Assembly: GCA_016930675.1 (NCBI GenBank)
Contig: JAFGGG010000007.1
Span: 1-64,000 of the forward strand
Reading direction: 5' to 3'
DNA length: 64,000 nt
Source of the DNA: Spirochaetales bacterium
GTDB taxonomy: Bacteria; Spirochaetota; Spirochaetia; SZUA-6; RPPD01
Of the stretch, positions 18,311-27,627 are shown piece after piece. Under the pieces are notes generated by a model that had not been told where the DNA came from, did not search any database, and was given only the letters and a program-made list of their open reading frames with translations. The translations under genes were made by a program, and so were the position numbers. Position 1 is the first letter of the stretch, and the number at the start of each line of letters is the position of its first letter.

Positions 18311-18413
18311 ACAGGACCTCCTTTTTTGGCGAACAAGCATTCAAGTATAACACTAACATAAACTAGAGGGAATAGGCAATTCGGTATATTTTAACAGGAA
18401 AGCAAGAAAACGG

Positions 18414-19268
18414 TTACACGGGAATATAAATTTCTATTTCCCTCCCCTTGTCATCCATATTCTGCAGACTGTTGCCAAAATAGTACAGCTCAAGATCGGG
18501 GCGTCGATTTTCTCCTGCTTTGGGCTGCCATGTATGATATATATAATCAAGAGTCAGACGGCGGTTTTTAAAGGCTCCCTTGTGGATAAACCTAATGCAA
18601 GGGAACGACTGAATTATCTTTGTAACAAATTGGCCGGGTGCAAAATCCTTCATATCGGACTCGATCCCGATAAAATACGAGAATCCCCGGTTATGTATGC
18701 TCTGCCAGTAACAGACCGCACCGTAATAGCGTGCATCCTGTAATGAATAATCCCATTTTTTAAGCTCATTCATAAACAGATCGTGCAACACCTCTTCTTT
18801 CCCTTCATTCGAATTGACGGGGGCCATCAGTCCGACAAGATGTAATGCTTCCTGTTCCATTTTAACAGGTTTCAGATACGCTCCCTTTTGCAGCTGCAGG
18901 AGATGATCCCGGGTGAGCCGCGGCATTAAAAACCCCGCCTGTTCATTTTTCTGCTTTCTCCACTGTTTGGGCTGCACCCCAAACACCTTTTTAAAAGTAC
19001 GGGAGAAGGTTTCCGGATTGTTAAAACAGTAGTCCAGCGCGATGTCTATAATCTTCTTATCGGTGAATAAAAGCTCTCCGGCCGATTCCGCCAGGCGTCT
19101 TCTCATCATGTAATCATAGGGAGTATGATGCGTATATCTGTTGAAAAGGCGGGCAAAATGATATAAAGAGCAACCTGCCTTCCGGGCAACATCCTCTATA
19201 CCGATCTGTTCTTTTAGATTGTTCTCAATAAAATCGATAGCTTTGCTTATTAATTGTATATGCGTCAT
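18414..19268 (-). CDS. AraC-family regulator with GyrI-like effector domain
   Basis: A 284 aa regulator in the Rob/BmrR-like layout. Two AraC helix-turn-helix motifs fill residues 1-105 (IEDVARKAGCSLYHFARLFNR and IIDIALDYCFNNPETFSRTF, the first slightly trimmed here). A GyrI-like small-molecule-binding domain follows at about 115-284, ending DLELYYFGNSLQ. Such regulators sense hydrophobic drugs or cations. It is the last gene of the TrmO/TrmO-UvrA/GyrI operon, 18 bases after the free GyrI protein, so it probably controls that operon. Confidence 0.88.
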   Translation of the reverse strand: MTHIQLISKAIDFIENNLKEQIGIEDVARKAGCSLYHFARLFNRYTHHTPYDYMMRRRLAESAGELLFTDKKIIDIALDYCFNNPETFSRTFKKVFGVQPKQWRKQKNEQAGFLMPRLTRDHLLQLQKGAYLKPVKMEQEALHLVGLMAPVNSNEGKEEVLHDLFMNELKKWDYSLQDARYYGAVCYWQSIHNRGFSYFIGIESDMKDFAPGQFVTKIIQSFPCIRFIHKGAFKNRRLTLDYIYHTWQPKAGENRRPDLELYYFGNSLQNMDDKGREIEIYIPV

Positions 19269-19286
19269 AGTTACAGCTTAATAAAT

Positions 19287-19811
19287 TTATAAAGCGGCGC
19301 TCTTTTTCTTTTTGACCGGAAAATACACATCAATTTCCGATTGTTCAAGATTATCCATGCCTTTAAACCGCTTATCATAAACCTGCAGGCTGTAGCTGTA
19401 TGAGAAATCATATCCCGAAGCGGGCAGCCACTCAGTACAGATCTTTCGCGGCCAGTCCGCTGTTATCTCTTTTCCCCGTAGCGTAAAAACAGCGTACTCA
19501 GTGGGCGGCAATAGTTTAATCAGCAGCTCCAAAGGAACGGTTTGTATTTTTTCAACTTCGGTTCCCACGAACACATCGACATAACCCTTTTCCATTGTTT
19601 CTTTTTGGACTATATGCAGTTCATAGTATACCGAACTGTCTTTGACAGCGGGTATGCTCTTGCATTTATTGGCTAAAAAGGGCATAAACCTTTGCCACAG
19701 CCGGCCGATTTCATTTTCTTCGGACCAGGCCCCGCTGATTTTAAAGGGATCGCCATAAAAACCAAGTCCCACAAGAAGCATTTTATCTCTTTTTACGAAT
19801 ATTGGTTTCAT
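19287..19811 (-). CDS. Stand-alone GyrI-like domain protein
   Basis: A 174 aa free GyrI-like (effector-binding/SRPBCC-related) protein without a DNA-binding domain. It starts KPIFVKRDKMLLVGLGFYGDP, a form typical of these domains (first Met omitted), and ends YDFSYSYSLQVYD...IDVYFPVKKK. Some GyrI-like proteins buffer or hydrolyse DNA-damaging compounds; cyclopropane-containing alkylators are the proven substrates in that group. Its place between the UvrA fusion and an AraC-GyrI regulator supports a drug-binding or detoxifying role, which remains inference. Confidence 0.75.
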   Translation of the reverse strand: MKPIFVKRDKMLLVGLGFYGDPFKISGAWSEENEIGRLWQRFMPFLANKCKSIPAVKDSSVYYELHIVQKETMEKGYVDVFVGTEVEKIQTVPLELLIKLLPPTEYAVFTLRGKEITADWPRKICTEWLPASGYDFSYSYSLQVYDKRFKGMDNLEQSEIDVYFPVKKKKSAAL

Positions 19812-19876
19812 CTCTCTACTCCTGCGTCAAAGATTTAAAAATGCTTTTAAAGATGATAAAAGCCCACAGCCTTATC

Positions 19877-22800
19877 CTACACTATAGCTTTTAAATACCG
19901 TCCTGTATAGCTTTGTTCCGCCGTCATTATCTCTTCCGGCGCACCCTGCGCGATCAGGTATCCGCCTCTTTCACCGCCTTCGGGTCCCAAATCGATAATC
20001 CAATCCGCAGTCCGAATAACATCCAGATTATGTTCGATTATAATGACAGTGTTTCCGGCATCCGCCAAACCATGCAGCAGATTGACAAGCTTTTGGATGT
20101 CATCAAAATGCAGTCCGGTAGTGGGTTCATCGAGGATGTATAAGGTATTTCCGGTATCACTGCGGCCGAGTTCTTTTGCCAATTTTATCCGCTGCGCCTC
20201 TCCGCCGCTTAAGGTAAGGGCGTTCTGGCCCAATCGCAGGTAGTCCAAGCCCACATCATGCATGGTCCGTAAAATCCTGACCAGATGCGGCTGGTCGCGG
20301 AAAAACTCAAGAGCCTGGCGCACATCCATGTCCAAAATATCCGCGATCGACTTACCGTTATATGTTACCTCTAAAGTCTGATTATTAAAACGCCTGCCGT
20401 TACAGCTTTGACAGGTTACCCAGACATCCGCCATAAAGTGCATTTCAATTCTCCGCCTTCCCATGCCCTGGCAGACAGGACACTGGCCCTGTTTGCTGTT
20501 GAAACTAAAATGCCCCAATTTATAATGACGCTTTTCTGCCTTTTCCGTACGCACGAACAACTTTCGGATACTCTCAAACAGCTCTACGTATGAGCAGGGA
20601 TTCGAGCGGGGAGTCCTGCCGATCGGATCCTGGGTAATATTTATCACCTTATCCATCTGTTCCACTCCTTTGAGGTTCTTGTATAAACCCGGCAGATCTT
20701 TAGCTCTGCTGAAATAACTGCTCAATGCCGGATAAAGAGTTTCCGCTACAAGGCTTGATTTCCCGGAACCGCTTACTCCGGTTACACAGGTGACAAGACC
20801 AACCGGAAACCGCACATCAAGATTTTTAAGGTTGTGTAAAATCGCTCCGCTAACCGTAAGCCAGCCTTTGGTCTGTCTTTTGCCGTTATTTTGTGGTGCG
20901 GATATTTTTAACAAGCCTTTTAAATACCTGCCCGTAAGCGAGGCGGGATCCTGCATTATGGTTTTCGGCGTACCTGCGCTTACCACCTGCCCGCCCAGAC
21001 TGCCGGCACCGGGGCCCAGATCGAGCAGCCAGTCGGCCGCCCTCATGGTATCCGCATCATGCTCCACTACCAAAACCGAGTTGCCGGAAGCGCTTAATTC
21101 TTTTAACGCCTTAATAAGCGGTTTGTGATCGCGCGGATGCAGTCCCATAGACGGTTCATCCAATATATACAGGATTCCCATCAAATCATTGGAAAGCTGG
21201 CCCGAAAGCCTGATACGCTGCGCTTCGCCGCCGGAAAGCGTGTCGGCGGAACGGTCAAGGGTAAGATAGTGCAATCCCATTTTCAGTAATGCCTTTAACC
21301 TCAAACCTATTTCATCCAGCAGTTCGCGGGCGATCGTCGATTTCTCCTGCTGCAAGCTGCTTTTAAGCGTACCGATCCAGGCAGCCGCCTTTTCAACCGT
21401 CATGGTGGCGACATCAGGATAACGCGTCCGGCCCACTGTAACAAAACGGGCTTCAGCGCACAGACGTTCTCCCCGGCAGACCTCACACGGTTTTTGCCGC
21501 ATAAACTGAAGATAAAACTCTCTGCTGTTGTCTCGTTTGCCTTTGGCAAACAAGCGGCTGATGTGATTGACCGCGCCGAACACAGGTCGTACAATCTGAC
21601 CTGTTCTCGATGCGCGTTCGGATTTCCAATTAAAGGTAAACTTCTCCTCGCCGGACCCGTAGAGCACGGCCTGGCGAAACTTTTCTGGCAGCTTTCTCCA
21701 GGGCAGCTCTAAATCCACGTTCCAGTGCTCTGCCAGGGCAAAAATCTCTCCGCGCATCCAGTTTCCGGTACGCTTGGTATTTCTTAAAACACCGTACCAG
21801 GGTGAGGCACCGTCGAGCAGAGAAAGAGCAGGCTCCGTGATAATCAGTTCAGGATCAACAGAAAGGATACTGCCCAAACCATTACATTCGGTACACATGC
21901 CTTCCGGATTGTTGTAACTGAATAAAGCAGGAGTAAGTTTAAAGAAGATCGTATGGCAGAACGGACAGGTCGTACGATTACTAAAACGTATCTCCTCATC
22001 ATGAGCCAGTTCAATAACTAAAACGCCCTTTCCCACATCAAGCGCGGTTGTAACAGCCTGTGCAATTTGCGCGCGATAGCGGCCTGTTTCGTCCGAGCCG
22101 GTTTTCGGAGCAGAAAACGTATTAATCACGATTTCAGCTGTATTGAATTTATGTTTCTTTAAAGCTTGGAAAGCTGTTTTGTCCGTAAGCTTGATGTCAG
22201 TACCGTTAATGCGCGCTTCGGTAAAACCTTTGCCCATAAATCTCGCAAGACTGTCTGTTACATCCGCACTATCATCCGTATGGAGCGGCGCAAGAATTCT
22301 AAATTCGGTTTCCGGAAGCAGACCGCTCAACCGTTCCGTAATCTGCTGTGCAAGCAGCGGTTTAATCGCGCGCCCGCACTGCGGACAATGTCTTGTTCCA
22401 ATTTTGGCAAAAAGCAGGCGCAAGAAATCATAGATTTCAGTCAGAGTGCCTACCGTAGAACGGGGATTCCTGGTTATGCTTTTTTGTTCGATCGCAATCA
22501 CCGGATTTAATCCGCTGATGTGGTCCACCTGCGGTTTTTCAATATTATGTGCCAGTTGACGCGCTAAAACGGAAAAGCTGTCCATATACCTTCTCCGGCC
22601 TTCGGCATAAACAGTATCAAAGGCCAAAGACGATTTTCCGCTGCCGCTTACGCCGGTTATGACCACAAACTTGTTCCGGGGGATGCTGACGGTAATATTC
22701 TTTAAATTATGCTGACGCGCCCCTTGTACGACAATACTGTCCTTGCCGGAGTTTTGTTCTGCTTGCTCCCGGGCAGACATCACGATAGCGGCGCCGGCCG

Positions 22801-23374
22801 CCGGGATTATCTTCTTGTTCCGCGCTGGAGATCGAGTACTCATATACCGGGCAAGCCGGTCACAATCCGCCGGTCTCAGGCTGTCTTCCTGAACAGCCTC
22901 TCTCTCTGCATCGTCGGTCATCCAGCCGGGCCAATGGGAAAGCCAGTCCGCGACCTTAACCTGTTTTACCCTGTCATAATAAGGATAATACGGTTTTATA
23001 TCGATAACCGGTGTTTGAGGCAAAGCGTCAGTATCATGAATTTCGATGGTTCGGTTTTCCTGGTCTACGCTCTTTATCTTAACCGTGGACAAACCGATGA
23101 GATTGGGTCGTACCGGTGAACGGGTCGCGAAAACCCCTGCCACTGGTGCCAGCTCATAAGGAGGTTTTACCCGTGTCATGCGCCGATATCTGTTATGATC
23201 CAGACGGTCAAACCAGAATAAAATATTTACATGACTGAACTGCGCCAGACCCTTAAGGCCTTTTGCATAGGATTGATCCAGCTTTATCAGGGTTTTACCC
23301 TTTTCTTTACATATGTAACCCAAAGATTTTACCGTAAAAACAACCTGCCGCCTGTCTTTTGTCCGCGGTTTCAT
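19877..23374 (-). CDS. TrmO-like domain fused to UvrA-type ABC ATPase
   Basis: A 1165 aa fusion. Residues 1-150 are a TrmO/TsaA-type domain (RSPVRPNLIG at 85-94; TPVIDIKPY at 121-129). A charged linker (150-213) leads to a full-length UvrA-type protein. Walker A1 is at 241-249 (GVSGSGKSS), zinc Cys at 470/473/494/497, signature TLSGGEAQRIRLSG at 712, Walker B YILDEPSMGL, Walker A2 at 866-874, a second zinc finger (CPVCQGMG...CQSCNG), and a second signature and Walker B. The UvrB-docking region (about 355-420) is present but lacks the usual RGRKG-like stretch. Its ATG directly follows the stop of a free TrmO gene (TGA-ATG). Probably a UvrA paralogue for a special lesion or drug. Confidence 0.9.
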   Translation of the reverse strand: MKPRTKDRRQVVFTVKSLGYICKEKGKTLIKLDQSYAKGLKGLAQFSHVNILFWFDRLDHNRYRRMTRVKPPYELAPVAGVFATRSPVRPNLIGLSTVKIKSVDQENRTIEIHDTDALPQTPVIDIKPYYPYYDRVKQVKVADWLSHWPGWMTDDAEREAVQEDSLRPADCDRLARYMSTRSPARNKKIIPAAGAAIVMSAREQAEQNSGKDSIVVQGARQHNLKNITVSIPRNKFVVITGVSGSGKSSLAFDTVYAEGRRRYMDSFSVLARQLAHNIEKPQVDHISGLNPVIAIEQKSITRNPRSTVGTLTEIYDFLRLLFAKIGTRHCPQCGRAIKPLLAQQITERLSGLLPETEFRILAPLHTDDSADVTDSLARFMGKGFTEARINGTDIKLTDKTAFQALKKHKFNTAEIVINTFSAPKTGSDETGRYRAQIAQAVTTALDVGKGVLVIELAHDEEIRFSNRTTCPFCHTIFFKLTPALFSYNNPEGMCTECNGLGSILSVDPELIITEPALSLLDGASPWYGVLRNTKRTGNWMRGEIFALAEHWNVDLELPWRKLPEKFRQAVLYGSGEEKFTFNWKSERASRTGQIVRPVFGAVNHISRLFAKGKRDNSREFYLQFMRQKPCEVCRGERLCAEARFVTVGRTRYPDVATMTVEKAAAWIGTLKSSLQQEKSTIARELLDEIGLRLKALLKMGLHYLTLDRSADTLSGGEAQRIRLSGQLSNDLMGILYILDEPSMGLHPRDHKPLIKALKELSASGNSVLVVEHDADTMRAADWLLDLGPGAGSLGGQVVSAGTPKTIMQDPASLTGRYLKGLLKISAPQNNGKRQTKGWLTVSGAILHNLKNLDVRFPVGLVTCVTGVSGSGKSSLVAETLYPALSSYFSRAKDLPGLYKNLKGVEQMDKVINITQDPIGRTPRSNPCSYVELFESIRKLFVRTEKAEKRHYKLGHFSFNSKQGQCPVCQGMGRRRIEMHFMADVWVTCQSCNGRRFNNQTLEVTYNGKSIADILDMDVRQALEFFRDQPHLVRILRTMHDVGLDYLRLGQNALTLSGGEAQRIKLAKELGRSDTGNTLYILDEPTTGLHFDDIQKLVNLLHGLADAGNTVIIIEHNLDVIRTADWIIDLGPEGGERGGYLIAQGAPEEIMTAEQSYTGRYLKAIV

Positions 23375-23857
23375 TCAATCCTCCAGACCGATACCCTGGT
23401 CCGGCAGCCATTGCGGCCAGTCTTCAAGCCAGGCAGGCACGGTGTACTCTTTTACCCGGTCGCAGACCGGAATATACGCCTTGACATCGATAACCGGAGT
23501 TCCGTCAAAAGCATCAATATTTGTAATCCTCATAATGCCCTTTTTCTCATCAATCCCTTCAATTTTACAGGTAGTCACGGCAATGGGATTGGGACGAACC
23601 GGCGATCTGCAGGCAAACACACCGGCGGTAACATCGGGCGCATACGGCAGCTCAACTTCCAGAACCGCGCGGATGGTTTCATCATCCAACTGATCTACCC
23701 ACCAAAAAACCAAACAATGACTGAAACGCTCAAGCTCTTTTAAGGCCGGTCTGAAATCCTCTTCGATTTCCAGCCAAATACTGTCATTATCTCTCCGGAT
23801 ATATCCGATGGGTTGGATGTTAAATAAGGCCTGTTCAATTTCAGCAGGTGATTCCAT
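23375..23857 (-). CDS. TrmO-like (TsaA/UPF0066) protein
   Basis: A 160 aa stand-alone TrmO-like protein with the SAM-site signature RSPVRPNPIA and TPVIDVKAY, close to the domain fused to the next gene. Canonical TrmO uses SAM to methylate the N6 of t6A37 in tRNA. The ATG at 23857 is chosen because AAAGGAG lies 8 bases upstream; the longer frame from 23887 has none. First gene of the four-gene operon. Whether it keeps tRNA methylation or serves the UvrA fusion cannot be told from sequence. Confidence 0.85.
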   Translation of the reverse strand: MESPAEIEQALFNIQPIGYIRRDNDSIWLEIEEDFRPALKELERFSHCLVFWWVDQLDDETIRAVLEVELPYAPDVTAGVFACRSPVRPNPIAVTTCKIEGIDEKKGIMRITNIDAFDGTPVIDVKAYIPVCDRVKEYTVPAWLEDWPQWLPDQGIGLED

Positions 23858-23895
23858 AATCCATACTCCTTTATAATTATTTGTCATTCATATTA

Positions 23896-23924
23896 AATAT
23901 AGTAAACCGCCTCATATTTGTCTT
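23896..23924 (-). promoter_or_regulatory. Weak candidate promoter of the TrmO/UvrA operon
   Basis: Minus strand AAGACA (23924-23919), 17-bp spacer, TATATT (23901-23896), about 39 bases before the TrmO start. The poor -35 would suit an activator-dependent promoter such as one driven by the AraC-type gene of the operon. Confidence 0.35.
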
Positions 23925-24006
23925 GATGATTCTTGCCGGATAACGGGAATATATATACCATACGCAGCCGCTTATTGATGAATTTTGCTTTTTGATTTTT
24001 CCGTAT

Positions 24007-24035
24007 TTGAAAAGTGTATATTATTGTGATACCAT
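24007..24035 (+). promoter_or_regulatory. Candidate promoter of the lipoprotein at 24071
   Basis: TTGAAA (24007-24012), 17-bp spacer, TACCAT (24030-24035), 35 bases before the start. Confidence 0.4.
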
Positions 24036-24070
24036 TTACTAGAGAAGCAGTATCTAATGGAGAAAGTATA

Positions 24071-24619
24071 ATGAAGAGACTGATTTTTTATGTATTTATT
24101 TCTTTAATCGTGTTCGGCTGCCGATCGGTGCCGGAATCCGATCTGCAGTTAACATATGATGATTATAAGGGGGTAAGTGTAGCTACCTTAAAGATGGATC
24201 ATTTCAATGACAATGAGGTAGGTATATTTTTAGACGGCAGTAAATATATAAGGGAATTTAAAAGCGGCATCACCCGGTCGATCATCTATTTTATCCGTAT
24301 CAAGATCTTCGACAGCAGTGAAGGCAACCTGGACGGAGAAGCGTTTTTAAAACTCAATAATGAGAGCTATCCCGTTACCATAAGCGAACAGTCGGCCACA
24401 ACCGTACAAGAAAGCAAGCTTTTTGCACAAGGACAACGCGATGTAAGAGTACTTACCGGCAAAGTTGTTATACCTGTGGAGATCGCGCATTTACTGAACA
24501 ACGCGGAGAGTATGTCATACCGTTTTTATATTGACACCAAACCGTACACTGTATTTGCCGTGGAGCATGAAATTCTCTTACTGCAGGAAGTAATGGCTAT
24601 CAGTGATACTATAGAATAA
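24071..24619 (+). CDS. Hypothetical lipoprotein
   Basis: A 182 aa protein with a short signal peptide ending LIVFGC (Cys17), fitting the relaxed spirochaetal lipobox. The mature part is beta-rich (DNEVGIFLDGSKYIREF, VTISEQSATTVQES) and resembles no family I recognise. The ATG at 24071 follows GGAGAAAG; the frame extended to 24014 is not needed. It is monocistronic, facing the RluA gene. No function assigned. Confidence 0.72.
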   Translation: MKRLIFYVFISLIVFGCRSVPESDLQLTYDDYKGVSVATLKMDHFNDNEVGIFLDGSKYIREFKSGITRSIIYFIRIKIFDSSEGNLDGEAFLKLNNESYPVTISEQSATTVQESKLFAQGQRDVRVLTGKVVIPVEIAHLLNNAESMSYRFYIDTKPYTVFAVEHEILLLQEVMAISDTIE

Positions 24620-24629
24620 CATGCTATTT

Positions 24630-25319
24630 CTAAGCAGGCTCAGTATTTAAAAAAGGGGCATTTATTTTTAAGACCAGCTTTTTTCCCTGATCGGTCTTTA
24701 GTTCCACGCCGGTTGCGTATAACAGATGAAAAGCAAACGCTGAATCTTCCTTATTGTAGAGTTTATCCCCCACGATCGGCATGCCTGCGGCGGCCAGATG
24801 AACACGGATCTGATGGCGTACTCCCTTTTTTATCATAATCTCTAATACCGCTCCCTGTTTATGAAGCCGCAGCAGCTTCCATCGGGTAACCGCCTCTTGC
24901 GGCTTACTGCGGTACCGGGCCGTACCGTCCGCAACCGCCATCTTTTTTTTGCTTTTATGGTGATGCGCTAGAGGAAACGTGATAATCCCGCTCTGCGCTT
25001 TGGGGCTGCCCCGGACCACGGCAGTATAGTATTTTATAACTTTCTGCGCTTTCATTTGCAGAGAATAATAACGGAATGCCTCATTTGTTTTGGCAAACAA
25101 CACCAGACCGCCTGTTTCATTATCCAGCCGATTTAACAGACCCCCTTCACCGGATTTATAGCCTTTCACCAACGCAAGCGCCGGATAATCGCTAAACACA
25201 TACTCACAGAGCTGCCGCTTTCTGCCGGGAGCGGTAGCCAGCCCCTGCGCTTTGTCCAGGATCAATAGCGAATCGTCTTCGTATACTCTATTATAAAAAT
25301 GCGGATTATTAATATTCAT
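24630..25319 (-). CDS. RluA-family pseudouridine synthase
   Basis: An enzyme of about 229 aa that isomerises uridine to pseudouridine in rRNA or tRNA. The catalytic Asp is in LLNRLDNETGGLVLFAKT, with KYYTAVVRG and KKGVRHQIRVHLAAAG as the other family motifs. There is no S4 domain, as in the short RluA/TruC-like members. The ATG at 25319 overlaps the stop of the DHH gene; an alternative start at 25349 lies deeper inside it. Translation is likely coupled to the DHH phosphoesterase. Target RNA not predictable. Confidence 0.88.
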   Translation of the reverse strand: MNINNPHFYNRVYEDDSLLILDKAQGLATAPGRKRQLCEYVFSDYPALALVKGYKSGEGGLLNRLDNETGGLVLFAKTNEAFRYYSLQMKAQKVIKYYTAVVRGSPKAQSGIITFPLAHHHKSKKKMAVADGTARYRSKPQEAVTRWKLLRLHKQGAVLEIMIKKGVRHQIRVHLAAAGMPIVGDKLYNKEDSAFAFHLLYATGVELKTDQGKKLVLKINAPFLNTEPA

Positions 25320-26367
25320 CCAACAACGGCTTCCAGACCGCGGCTTCATAACCCATTAACGCTGAAAATTGCATGGTGAGTTCCTGTTCAAGCTCATTTA
25401 CATATTCCTTCTGATTGTTGGGAAGCGGAATAAATCCCCCTGCACTCATCTCATGTCCGCCCACGTTCCTTGAGTTTTTCACAAGCTTTCTGATTATTTT
25501 TCCTGCTTTGGCTCGTTTATGTGATGAACGCAGAGACAAGTAGAGATTTTCCTTAAACCTGCCGGTGCAGAGCACCCAGCTGATGCGTTCCCTGCGTAAA
25601 AGAAAATCACACATCTCCGCCACCATCTCGGCATGGGGCACATCTCCCAAATGAGCGCAGATTAAGTTGCGAAACATGCTGGCATTGCGCAGCGTGGCCA
25701 ACAGGGATTTAAAATAGGAGTGCGTGAGTTTGGGACTCATAATATCGGACAGCTTGCGAAGACTGGCGTGTTTATATATATAAACATATGCCTGAATATC
25801 GAATTCATGAGCCTCACGCTTCATATACTGGGTTTCGGAATCAATGGCATAGACCAAAGCCGTTGCCAGATTAGCGGGGATAGGTAGATCACTCAGACGA
25901 AGAAACTCGACCATAATGCTTGCGCACGCTCCGATACCGGGTTCCACAAGGATGTTATTTGCCTCCGTATCTTTACGCAAAGGATGATGATCGATAATCA
26001 GATGGTATTTTCTGTTTATATCAATCATATTATTACCCGCGCCCGGTTGGGTATCAATAACCACAAGGCGTTGATATTTGGAAAATTTAATCCTGCTCAT
26101 TTGTTTCAAGGTTATTTTAATGCTGCGCAGTAAGACCTGATTTTCAGCACGACCTATATTGCCTCCGTAACCGATACTGACCTTCGCACCATACAGCTCT
26201 CCGGCCAGATATTTAAAGGCCGCTGCCGAAGCCAAAGCGTCGGGATCAGGAAAATTATGCACGATTACAAGCACTTCCGTATTTTTCTGAAAAAGAGACC
26301 TGAATTGAGAAAAAGCTTTTAGCACCCGCTGTTCATACTGTTCTTTGGTATAAGGCATAATTATCAT
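25309..26367 (-). CDS. DHH-family phosphoesterase (NrnA-like)
   Basis: A 352 aa manganese-dependent phosphoesterase. The metal motifs are NFPDPDALASA (about 36-46), VVIDTQPGAG and LIIDHHPLR (the DHH triad), and the C-terminal DHHA1 part has VGGHEMSAGGFIP. Family members degrade nano-RNA, pAp or cyclic dinucleotide products. No membrane or GGDEF domain is present, so GdpP is excluded. It overlaps the RluA gene by 11 bases. Start is either 26367 or the Met three codons in. Confidence 0.87.
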   Translation of the reverse strand: MIIMPYTKEQYEQRVLKAFSQFRSLFQKNTEVLVIVHNFPDPDALASAAAFKYLAGELYGAKVSIGYGGNIGRAENQVLLRSIKITLKQMSRIKFSKYQRLVVIDTQPGAGNNMIDINRKYHLIIDHHPLRKDTEANNILVEPGIGACASIMVEFLRLSDLPIPANLATALVYAIDSETQYMKREAHEFDIQAYVYIYKHASLRKLSDIMSPKLTHSYFKSLLATLRNASMFRNLICAHLGDVPHAEMVAEMCDFLLRRERISWVLCTGRFKENLYLSLRSSHKRAKAGKIIRKLVKNSRNVGGHEMSAGGFIPLPNNQKEYVNELEQELTMQFSALMGYEAAVWKPLLDEY

Positions 26368-26413
26368 AAGTCTAATAATCTTTACTGATATGAGTCAAGA
26401 AAAATGTTAATTA

Positions 26414-26442
26414 TTGCTTCACTATTAATAATGAATTATAAT
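26414..26442 (+). promoter_or_regulatory. Promoter of the YD-repeat-like gene
   Basis: TTGCTT (26414-26419), 17-bp spacer, TATAAT (26437-26442), followed by a strong GAGGAGGA ribosome site at 26450-26457. Confidence 0.6.
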
Positions 26443-26463
26443 CCGGAGTGAGGAGGAACGAAT

Positions 26464-27408
26464 ATGGCAATTCTTAAAACTCCGGGAATATGTAAAAAAA
26501 TATCTTTAATCTTTGTATTATGCGTATGCCTTATGTTTTGTTCGGTTTATATCCTGGCTCAAGAACCTCGGTTTCGTCTTATTAAACAAGAGACCACAGA
26601 TTCCAAAGGGATCCGCACCTGGTATGTATGGGAATATGATGAACACAATCACTGTATTAAAGAGCAGTGGGACACTACGGCTGATTCGTACGGTTATACT
26701 ATTACATACACATACGATACCGGCGGTAAAAAAATAAAATACTTTAAACAGATGGAGAATGGCGCCACTGCCTATGAAATATATACGTATAATTCAGACG
26801 GTTTAATCAGCAATAAGGAAGTTAAAAGCGAACTGGAACACCACACCTTAACGGCTTATGCATATGATAAGCGCGGCAACATGCTTTCAGCCCATGAAGT
26901 AAATATTGAAGACAAAAGCCCCGTACAGACTGTGCTTTACACCTATGATGCTAAAAACCAATTGACGCGACAAGAGATAAAGTATTTTAACGGTGGCAGA
27001 AATTCCGCGACAACGTATTCCTATGACAAGCTGGGTAATTTAGTTGAAGATTCGCTTTCCTGGGAAGGAACCGACAGGGTCTATCAAAATAACTATTACT
27101 ATGATGAACAAGGACGAAAAGTAAAGCAAACACAAGGTTATACAGGCTCTGCGAAAAAAACAACCATGACCTGGACGTATGATGAAAAAAACAGACTCAT
27201 TAAATATGACCATACCGGTTCATTTTACACGTTTAAAACATATGAATATGATAACAAAGGTAATGTAATCAAGGAGTTCCAAGACAATGGAGGTTATACC
27301 TTTACGTATACTCATACATTTGACACATATGGTAATAAGACAGAAACCGTATTCAATGATTCAAAAGGAGAATCCAGTACTACAGTATACACCTATGAAA
27401 CGTATTGA
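26464..27408 (+). CDS. Exported YD/RHS-repeat-like protein
   Basis: A 314 aa exported protein. The signal peptide (about 1-36) contains CVCLMFCSVYILAQ. The remainder consists of roughly ten repeats of about 20-28 residues with the form Y-x-YD-x2-G (ITYTYDTGGKKIKYF, YAYDKRGNMLS, YSYDKLGNLVE, YEYDNKGNVIKEF), the pattern of RHS/YD repeats. It has no toxin-like C-terminus, unlike large RHS proteins, and no immunity gene follows. Likely a surface or periplasmic binding protein; function unknown. Confidence 0.75.
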   Translation: MAILKTPGICKKISLIFVLCVCLMFCSVYILAQEPRFRLIKQETTDSKGIRTWYVWEYDEHNHCIKEQWDTTADSYGYTITYTYDTGGKKIKYFKQMENGATAYEIYTYNSDGLISNKEVKSELEHHTLTAYAYDKRGNMLSAHEVNIEDKSPVQTVLYTYDAKNQLTRQEIKYFNGGRNSATTYSYDKLGNLVEDSLSWEGTDRVYQNNYYYDEQGRKVKQTQGYTGSAKKTTMTWTYDEKNRLIKYDHTGSFYTFKTYEYDNKGNVIKEFQDNGGYTFTYTHTFDTYGNKTETVFNDSKGESSTTVYTYETY

Positions 27409-27627
27409 AATGATTAAATAACTTTATCCTCCGTCGGAACGAATATTGTTTTAAGCTCGATCATCACACCTCTATTGCTAAATATAAAAGCAAAAAAAAA
27501 GCAAGTTCCATCACCAATCATGCTATTTACCAATCAAAATCTTTGGGTATAATGTCCTTAGGATATAAATTTTCCGGATTCCGCGCAGGAATTTCACATT
27601 CTATCCACAAAAGAGTTAAATGACAAA

